DNA of 64,000 nt. Source: Siphonodentalium dalli. Its lineage: Eukaryota; Mollusca; Scaphopoda; Gadilida; Siphonodentaliidae. This document shows, one piece after another, positions 56,601 to 64,000 of this stretch. The notes under the pieces were generated by a model, which did not search any database, was not told the origin of the DNA, and saw only the letters and a list, made by a program, of their open reading frames with translations. Location of the stretch: contig CP136065.1 of NCBI GenBank assembly GCA_032622095.1, positions 217,104,151-217,168,150 of the forward strand, read 5' to 3'. The position numbers were made by a program, and so were the translations under genes. Each line of letters opens with the position of its first letter. Position 1 is the first letter of the stretch.

Positions 56601-57202
56601 GTACCTGACAGGTAGAAATTGATGTTTCAATGTATGGTATCGGAGCTTCTAAATCTCCGTTCAACATAACCATCGTAGCTATTGCAAAGATTGCAAAGAT
56701 TTGCTACTGATAAAAACGCACTTCTTCATCTTGGATATCCATCATTGGACCGTTGCGACTGTTGTGTGGATATATACATTCAGAATATTAATCATGACGT
56801 ATTTCACGAATGTTGAGAATTTTCGCAGGTGAACACAAAGCGAATTGAGAGAGATTGTCTTGTAGTTTATGATCATCAAAGCCTGTTCATTTAAAGGAGA
56901 ACATTTTAGTAGAATTCGATAGTTTGGATTGTACAGGATTCAGTTGTTATCTTTTGAGGTAAGGCAATTTGGTGGACTCTTTCTAGTACCAAAATAACAA
57001 CACACGTCAATCTCGATTGACATGATACGAGGGTCTGCCCTTTGTGAACATGTGTGGTGACACCATGCACATATTTGGTTGAAACATATATTTTGTGTCA
57101 CCCATACACACAGTGAAGACGGTGATAAATAAGTGTGCAAGTGGCAATATGGGATTGTAAAAAAATTCAAATACAATAATATATGACAAAGCACATTTAA
57201 CA
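56601..57202. other. No recognised feature
   Basis: Frames at 56940-57209 (minus) are unrecognised. Confidence 0.4.
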
Positions 57203-57415
57203 GGTACATACTTATATTATATTATATGTAATATTAATGCTAATGCATTCATTGAAAGCACATCCACCCAAAACAGGGTGGATGTGCCCATTACTATATA
57301 AGACTATCTATTTATTTGATACACTCGCGTCATCTACACAGGGATATACTGTCATAGCGACATGCACATACATAAATGTTGACTTGAGACGATGGGGCAC
57401 ATGAGCTACAGATGT
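57203..57415 (+). repeat. Dispersed repeat Q, copy 2
   Basis: Partner of 14776-14995. It includes a perfect short palindrome CACATCCACCC..GGGTGGATGTG near 57258-57286 that copy 1 has lost. Confidence 0.7.
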
Positions 57416-57602
57416 AACTTTGAATTTGAAAAACAAGTTATGAAATTTATTAACGTTGCGCATCAGTTTTAAATTCCCCCCCATGAAGGAACAGACATAG
57501 AGATGGTAGTGATCTTCGGAAATGTATATCAAGCTTAAATTATTACCGATGTATTTAGGATTACAGATCCCCAGTTATATCGAACAACATACTAAATCTA
57601 CC

Positions 57603-58266
57603 TTAAAGATACACATTCCAAATTAACCCTTTCATGACGGGAGCTGCGCTAGTGCAGCATTAAAGACCGTGTGTCAGTGCATTCTCTTATATATTCGAGT
57701 CTCACATATGGAGCCTCGCATATATAAGAAAATGTACTGGCTCACAAGTTCAATGTAAATATTGTTAGGCCAATGCATTCTCTTATATATGCGAGTCCCC
57801 CTATGGGAGACTCGCATATATAAGATAATGCATTGGCACAACGTTTTCGCAAACAAATCAGTAAGCTTCAGTCATCCAAGGGTTAACGCTCCTAAGTTAC
57901 TATTTCTTTGGTTTCGGGGGCAAATAATATTTGATTCGAGTCGAGGAACCCACCCATCAAAGCTCAGAGTGATCCGATATCGAATTTTGAAATCTGTTAT
58001 TATTCACCACCTGGAATATTTGGCGGCCTAGCAAATATTCGACGAGCCGATCGACATATAGTCTCGATCATACCAGATTGCGTTGAACAAAATGATGATA
58101 TATAACATGTGTAGGAAAATGTTTCTCTATAATAAAGTTGACAGTGGTTAGCATTATGTTTTTGTAACTAATCGATTATGATAACTATAAAGCGTCTTTT
58201 GAAGAAATGTTGTTTTGTTGGAATCTGATTATACGGGGACAATCGAATCGGAATGTGTACCATTAA
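57603..58266 (+). mobile_element. Z-family element, copy 4, hosting a P2 insertion
   Basis: TTAAAGATACACATTCCAAA at the left corresponds to the Z1 start, and after the P2 insertion the Z landmarks resume (CTAAGTTACTATTTCTTTGG; AGTCGAGGAACCCACCCATC; GTTGACAGTGGTTAGCATTA), ending TTAA at 58263-58266. Confidence 0.75.
57623..57886 (+). mobile_element. P2-family piggyBac-like MITE, copy 2
   Basis: TTAA-CCCTTTCATGACGGGAGC at 57623 and CATCCAAGGG-TTAA at 57883-57886. Two hairpins with P-type arms (CATTCTCTTATAT..GCGAG) but a different loop (TCCCCCTATGGGAGA). Inserted at a TTAA inside Z copy 4, whose uninterrupted counterpart is CCGATTAAACACCCC at 11381-11395. Confidence 0.85.
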
Positions 58267-58491
58267 TGCAGTTTTCGTTGTTTCGATGAAAGAAATGGTG
58301 ACAAACCAAAATATGACATTTGGACTATATCTAAATGTATATCTGGACCACAGAATGTATTTCATTTGAGAATTAACAGAGGTGTTATTTTATACCAGGA
58401 TCATGAGGATCCATGAGGGTGTCAACCTCATGTTCTGGTGCGCGGGATTCGGCTGGTTTTTAAGTGGTACGCAGGGTTCATAGCCCCTCCG

Positions 58492-58918
58492 TTAACCCCT
58501 TCGTGGCGGGAGCTGTGCTGGTGCAGCATAAAAGACCCTATGTCAGTGCATACTCTTCTATATGCGAGTCTCCCATAGGGAGCATCGCATATATAAGGGA
58601 ATGCACTGGCTTACAAGATAAATGTAAATATTGTTAGGCCAATGTATTCTCTTATATAGGGAGCCTCGCATATATAAGAGAAAGCACTGGCTTATAAGAT
58701 CAAGGTAAATATTGTTAGGCCTATACATTCTATTATATAGGGAGCCTCGCATATATAAGAGAAAGCACTGGCTTATAAGATCAAGGTAAATATTGTTAGG
58801 CCTATACATTCTATTATATATATGCGAGGCGCCCTATGGGCGACTCGCATATATAAGAGAATGCATTGGCACGGGGTTTTCGCAAAATGTCAGGAAGATC
58901 CAGCAATGAAAGGGTTAA
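58492..58918 (+). mobile_element. P2-family piggyBac-like MITE, copy 3
   Basis: TTAA (58492-58495) + CCCCTTCGTGGCGGGAGC at the left, AATGAAAGGG + TTAA (58915-58918) at the right. Contains extra hairpin halves produced by an 81-bp internal tandem duplication (GGGAGCCTCGCATATATAAG at 58659 and 58740). Confidence 0.85.
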
Positions 58919-60023
58919 CAGGTTAACATGTACAATAGGGAGTATCGGTATTCATATGCCCGTTTTAACCTGTATTCATGATTTATTGTAACAAATTATT
59001 AAAATTTTGAATATTTCTTGGCCAAAAAAACAACAATACTTGGATGTAATGCAATCTCATACATCTTGACATGTTGAAGTTATTCAGCATATTTGTAAAA
59101 AGTTATCATATTAGTGTGAAATAACTATGACTTGTTGTGTATATATTCTATATTATCGTAACAAGTACCCACCCTCTCTGTTAACTCGTAATCTTGTTAA
59201 CTCAGGATCCAGGGGTATGGAGATATGAGAAGTGCATGGATTATCTTATATCATTCCCGAATAGGAATCGTAATATGAATATAGATATAAATATGGATAG
59301 CGCTCGTATCACGCTTGATCCTAGGGATTACCAGGGATATGCCGACAAGCTTTCAAACTATAAACGGGAATTTTTATGAACCGCATGCAGTCAACTATCT
59401 GAATACCACAACGAATACATGACAGTAGTATATACATGTTTATACCATGACCACGTACTCTACTAGAGTATTAACGGTCATTGTGAAAAAAAGTTGTTAA
59501 TCGCCACTGCATGTAGGTATAAATGTACGTTGTGGGTATAAAGGTACGTTGTAGGTATAAAGGTACGTTGTATGTTTAAAGGTACGTTGTATGTTTAAAG
59601 GTACGTTGTAGATATAAAAGTTTCCCATTCGTTTTGAACGCCAAAGTAATATACCTACAGTATATAGGGACTACAATGCTCGTGTCGCGTTACAGTAACA
59701 TCGTGGGAAAAATATAGTTCCAAGTTAACAAACAAAACGTTAGTTATAAATTTCATAAATCTGTGAAATTATGTGACATCTGTGATATCATGTGACCAAA
59801 ACAATGGTATCATAAAATTCAATAGATATGTTATACACTTTCACAATTACATCAGGTTTCATATCCATTCGCCATGCAACAGTACTAGTGTACTGCATGA
59901 GTTGCTGTGTGGTCGACGGAGGGTTGATGTGGTGACAAATTTCTTCGATGTTTTAAGTTCTAACTTTCCAATATTATTCTTATCGGTAGGATCATGGTAT
60001 ACACATCATACACACGTAGTTGA
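58919..60023. other. Unrecognised except a 19-bp tandem array
   Basis: Frames at 59194-59379 (61 codons) and 59773-60066 (97 codons) are unrecognised. The latter ends next to the reverse-transcriptase remnant but shows no matching motif. Confidence 0.35.
59513..59620 (+). repeat. 19-bp tandem repeat, five units
   Basis: GTAGGTATAAAGGTACGTT with small variations (TGTTTAAAGG). Confidence 0.9.
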
Positions 60024-60234
60024 TTTGAATTCTGTAAATCGCAAACTGGTGATGAATACCATTTGATATATTATAGTTTGCCCAGAATTCAGAATTTTAA
60101 GATGCAAATATTTGCCAGGGAAGTATGACTTCCCAACTAAAGACAAATTATATGAGTTACTTAATGAGGAAAATGAATATATTTTGAAGAATTTTGCGAT
60201 TTATATCAAATTAGGTTTGCAGAAATACCTATGA
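60024..60234 (+). pseudogene. Frameshifted C-terminal fragment of a non-LTR reverse transcriptase protein
   Basis: Translation gives ..TGDEYHLIYYS, then a one-base frame change, then CPEFRILRCKYLPG, continuing through KDKLYELLNEENEY to a stop at 60232-60234. An Asp-Glu-Tyr-His, then Cys-Pro, then L-R-x-K-Y, then a helical tail is the typical ending of ORF2 proteins of animal CR1/L2/Jockey-type LINEs, as I know the family. A stop precedes the fragment at 60021, and no RT or endonuclease domain is visible upstream, so only a decayed end remains. It could be a longer copy broken by several frameshifts. Confidence 0.55.
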
Positions 60235-60274
60235 TGATAGTAGATGCGACGATTAAGATGATATTATAAGTTCA

Positions 60275-60635
60275 ATGATGACGAATACGATCAAGACGAC
60301 GAGGACGACAATGATGTTGGAGTTGGTGGTAATTACGACGATGAGGGTGACGAAGATGAAATGTTGGGCCGACAGATATATAGCAATGACGATGATGATG
60401 TTGACGATGATGATTTAGATGTTGACGACAAAAATGAGGATGATAATGCATGGTGGCGATGCTGATGATGACGATGATGATGACGAAGATGACGATTATG
60501 ATGACGTTGACGACAAATACTATGATGGGCGGTGATGACGACGTTGATGACGACTATAATGACGATGGTGATAACTATGTGGTTGTAGGACGATGAACAT
60601 GGTGACGACGACGATGATGATGATGATGATGATTA
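60275..60635 (+). repeat. GAY (GAT/GAC) low-complexity array
   Basis: Imperfect trinucleotide array GATGATGACGACG and similar. It would encode poly-Asp in one frame and poly-Met/Thr or poly-Ile/Val-like runs in others; stops occur in each. Not a gene. Confidence 0.9.
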
Positions 60636-60639
60636 CACA

Positions 60640-61190
60640 AACAAAGGACCCCGAATTCGATGGCCAAATGTCACTATGTACATACACTGTAAATATGTTG
60701 TATAACTCTATATTTTGTGCACAATAGTACGATTGAGTTATCAATAATATAAAGCATCACATCACAATAACACATTTTTACCACTCGTAGGACTGATGAG
60801 TTGCAGCACTAGCTTCAGCTCGTGTGGTAAATAATCAATCCCACGAGTGGTGAAAAATTGGTATTCAGAAACACTACGTGTGTATTCTATATTTTTATAC
60901 ATGTACCGATAACACTTGAAGATTTTGCATAATTAAAATTAAATCATGTATCATGCATGTGGCATTCATGCAAACGTTTTGATCAGAACTCGATGTATTG
61001 TGACACAGTACGTTATTTTCAATTCATGAAGTCAGTTTTTGAGTTGTGAACGAAGAGCAAAAAAAAACTAAAAAAATATGTAGCCGACTATAGGTTTGAT
61101 TTTATTTGTACCGACTCATCTGTACTTTAAGAGAGTGGTACATGAAGTATTCAGACATTGCGTGCACGATAGTTATTAGCCTGGTCCAGC
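60640..61190. other. No recognised feature
   Basis: Near 60773-60855 a loose inverted pair ACCACTCGTAGGACTGATGA / CCCACGAGTGGTGAAAAATT flanks about 40 bases. Confidence 0.45.
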
Positions 61191-61195
61191 TCCTT

Positions 61196-62130
61196 ATTCA
61201 ATATGAATCGTACGTGACACGTAGTGGAGCAATCACACGCGCTATGCCTCGAATTTGATTTTTTATCGGCGACATATAACGCTAGGAATAATTGATGTAA
61301 CATCACACTGGCCCCGGCGGAGACGACATGACAATATTTGTCATGGATTGTGCAACCTTATCTGGATCCTGGTCCGCAAAGCAAAATTACGTAAATGACG
61401 TCATGAACTGTGCATGACGCCTTCGCTTGTTTTCATTAATCTAACCAACGAAATTGGTCTAAATGAAATTAATAGGCCTTAATAGCGTGGGAATTCATTC
61501 TTCGGAAGTTGTGAAGTAGCCAATTTTATTTTCATCTCGTTGGTCCATTGCCGATTCCGCACTTTTGCAATCTGCTCACAGTTGCTAACCGGAAGTCACG
61601 TGACAATTTCTCCAAAATCCATACCCACAATCTTTGAAAAATCACTGATGGATATAGAAAACAATATATGACGTCATTCACCAGCGCCAAAGTTAATATG
61701 ATTCGAATGTGACACGTAGTGGGGCAATCACACGATGTGCCTCGAATTTGCTGTTTTATCGGCGACATAACGCTAAGAATAATGTATGTAAAATCATGCA
61801 GTGGCCCCGGCGGAGACGACATTACAAGATTTGTCATGGATTGTACAATCAAACCAAAATGACGTAAATGGCGTCATGAACTGTGCCATGACGTTTTCGC
61901 TTGTTTCCATTAGACACATTGTATTGGTTAACATGAAAGTAATAGGCCTAAATAGCATGGGAATTCTTCGGAAGTTGTGAAATAGCCAATTTTATTTAAT
62001 CTCGTTGGTCCTTTGCCGATTTCGCACTATAGAAATCTCATCCCAGTTGCTAACCGGAAGTCACATGACAATTTCTCCAAAAATCACTGATGGATATAGA
62101 AAACAATACATGACGTCATTCACCGACGCC
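61196..62130 (+). repeat. 495-bp tandem duplication with TGACGTCA sites
   Basis: The unit starting ATATGAATCGTACGTGACAC at about 61201 restarts at about 61696 and runs to about 62130. Shared landmarks are CACGTAGTGG.GCAATCACAC, TGGCCCCGGCGGAGACGACA, TTGCTAACCGGAAGTCAC and ACTGATGGATATAGAAAACA. Divergence and small indels suggest an older event than the 485-bp duplication at 5.8 kb. The perfect cAMP-response-type palindrome TGACGTCA occurs at three places. Confidence 0.85.
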
Positions 62131-63122
62131 TAAGGTATAAACAACCATGTCGCCTGCGGCGCGCTGATGATTGCTATAAACAACCACGCGCGCCTGCGAC
62201 GCACTGGTGGTTTCTATTAGCCTGGTCCAATTCCTTAGTTAGTAGCCTGGTCCATCTCCTTATCAACTATAATCTGAGCTAAATTTCCGTTCTTAACGCC
62301 GGCAAGGGACATTCCTATATATGCTGGCGTGTGATGAACATCCAAACAATGTTTCTCTTGACACATCGATTTCGTAGAGATAGATAGCCGGAAATTGTGT
62401 TGTTTGTATAGCAGCACTTAACGCAAAATATCAAAGATGTTGATAGTTCGGCTAGGGCTGACATTTTCTCTCAATTCCAGCGATATTACATTGATAAGTA
62501 GACCGTCCAGTCTATTGAATGCCACAGTTGTAGTAACCTTCGCACACAGCGACTTGTTTTCTTCTGCTAAAATATATCTTTATTTCCTCCAGTTTTGAAG
62601 AGCCAACCAAAGACATACTTAATGACATATAAAACATATACAGTTGGAAGTCAAGTTCACACACACACACACACACACATAAAGAGAAAGCAACTAGAAA
62701 ATTATAAATGTGACATATGTACAATGTATAAGCCATAACAATCTCATCAAATACTATACTACTAACTGCATGTGGCTAATTCTTGCTTATATACACTTGA
62801 ACAAGAAGTATTTACTACATATTCCACTTCGTTTTCACTTCGTTTTCACTACCGTTTCACGTTCTGGTGATGGCACCACTAGTTTCGATATTCTGCGGAT
62901 AATAGTTGCACAAGAAATTTGAGTTCATTAATAGCTATGGATATTGGGTCTGAGCTGTCGAAATTGAATGCACCTTCATACTAAAAGAGGAACTACAACA
63001 AGTAACACATGTTCATTATTTTCGGACAAGTACGAGTTGTGACTGTCTTTGCCACTTATATTTAATACGCATTCGTTTCAAAATTCAAAGTTGCGAACAA
63101 AATTCTACGAACTGCATGTATA
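62131..63122. other. Unrecognised; short repeats and a CA microsatellite
   Basis: TAGCCTGGTCCA.(C/T)TCCTTA is repeated near 62220 and 62246 and also near 61190. A (CA)n run lies at about 62659-62680. Frames at 62512-62922 are unrecognised. Confidence 0.5.
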
Positions 63123-63367
63123 GGGCAGTCGGTAGCAGAGAGGTAGCGAACCTGTCTCTCGTACAAGCGGACCGGGATAGCAACCTGGTCAGGGTATTTT
63201 GACAAAACACAGAACTCGGTCAGATAACAAGTTTGTCATGCTGAAAAGTTTCATTCCGATCAATGAATAAAGATCCGAATTCAAAATGCCGACATCCCCC
63301 ATTAGAACATTTGTTCAGGTATGGTGTCGTGTGTACACTACGCTGTCCGATCGGACGCGGACATTTA
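63123..63367 (+). mobile_element. tRNA-derived SINE S3, 3' truncated
   Basis: Same family as S1 and S2 (GAGAGGTAGCGAACCTG head; ACCGGGATAGCAACCTGG; TACGCTGTCCGATCGG). Stops at GCGGACATT, where the others continue AATGGCT, and joins a truncated G element. Confidence 0.75.
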
Positions 63368-63628
63368 CCCTGCAGGGAGCCCCACACATATATAGAAACA
63401 TATAGAAGAGTGTTGTCTGCTCATGTTTGTCTGGGGCTCTGTATGGGTGAAATTATAAAATTGTTAAAGAATACAAGAAAAAATTATTAAAATTGTAAAA
63501 AATTGTTAGGCCAATGCATTCTCTAATATATGCGAGGCGACCTATGGTCGACTCGCATATATAAGAGAATGCATTGGCACATGGTAAAAAAATCCCGACT
63601 CACGACTGGATTTGATATGGCGGGTCAC
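63368..63628 (+). mobile_element. G-family fragment, copy 9 (5' truncated)
   Basis: Begins mid-element at TACCCTGCAGGGAGCCCCAC, keeps the right hairpin (about 63508-63577) and the terminal GGCGGGTCAC. The left half is missing, and the SINE tail does not resume after the right end. Confidence 0.85.
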
Positions 63629-64000
63629 ATATGTTACTTCTTCATTTCTTAGCCTTATTTCATGTTAATTCATGATTTAGTTATTAAAGCATTCCACATC
63701 GAAAAACAACAGTTTTCACTATATGTCACCCACGACAATAGTTTATTTCGAATGATATCTATTCATATATACTTGACGGGTTGGTATGGCCGTAACAACT
63801 GTCCGACTACGAAAAGATCGAGTACTCCCCAAACAACAAGATCGCAGGATATTCCAAACAAGAACGCAGGATATTTCACAATTGATTTATGTATACGACT
63901 GGCTGTCAAGCGATGCCATGGATGTAGTTACTTGTATGTTCTTGTGTCGATACTCAGCCCTATCATGATTAATTTTGTCAACACCTTTACAACTATCATG
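63629..64000. other. No recognised feature
   Basis: Frame 63786-63968 is unrecognised; the window ends here. Confidence 0.4.

Noticed and set aside
60275-60635. Asp-rich acidic protein
   Set aside because: GAY simple repeat with stops in every frame; no defined start or end.

Overview
The window looks like intergenic or intronic DNA from an animal, most likely a marine invertebrate and plausibly a mollusc. The organism call is inference. It rests on the AT-rich base composition, tRNA-derived SINEs with pol III boxes, dense small inverted-repeat DNA transposons (MITEs), G-runs and minisatellites, and a GGAC-rich terminal motif of a kind I associate with molluscan genomes. I see no bacterial or organellar gene organisation, no rRNA, no CRISPR array and no intact protein-coding gene. 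Apart from one frameshifted C-terminal fragment of a non-LTR retrotransposon reverse-transcriptase protein (60024-60234), the open frames are short and most are read-through of palindromes or tandem arrays.

The dominant theme is one hairpin module of about 69 bp (arms near GCCAATGCATTCTC..CTCGC, centre CCATAGG/CCTATGG). It occurs as two mutually inverted copies inside three element types with different ends: family G (GTGACCCGCC termini, 4-bp A/T target duplications), family P1 (TTAA-CCCTTTACCCAACA, piggyBac-like) and family P2 (TTAA-CCCTTTCATGACG, piggyBac-like). About eighteen complete, partial or decayed copies are spread from 2.3 kb to 63.6 kb. Four further families, here called H, Z, N and K, start and end at TTAAAG. 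Several insertions are nested, and related copies elsewhere in the window supply empty sites for some of them.

Layout. 0-6.8 kb: tandem repeats, an M inverted-repeat element, a decayed P2, H and N elements and a fresh 485-bp duplication. 6.8-10.7 kb: mostly featureless. 10.7-17.8 kb: P1 copies, Z1, M2, and SINE S1 split by a 603-bp inverted-repeat element. 17.8-21.8 kb: unrecognised sequence with a 275-bp duplication. 21.8-25.6 kb: a three-level nest (Z2 contains G2, which contains a hAT-like element), then H5 and K. 26-34 kb: SINEs, Z3 with G3, P1, two copies of a hAT-like MITE with perfect 8-bp target duplications, and a 1.1-kb hAT-like element. 35-42.6 kb: a run of G and P1 copies plus N2. 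42.7-47.3 kb: a TCACGTGA minisatellite, a 42-bp minisatellite and a palindromic TATA-type array. 48.9-53.5 kb: element X split by a composite of two same-orientation Y elements carrying 850 bp between them.

54.3-55.8 kb holds the most striking object: a 925-bp inverted-repeat element whose interior is an array of about 30 GATATC-centred palindromes. It sits in one copy of a local duplication whose other copy is uninterrupted. 56-64 kb: a GC-richer block, P2 inside Z4, the reverse-transcriptase remnant, a GAY array, a 495-bp duplication and a truncated SINE/G junction.

There is no pathway to reconstruct. The window is best read as a record of DNA-transposon activity, palindrome instability and tandem duplication. 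All repeat boundaries were read by eye and may be off by a few bases.
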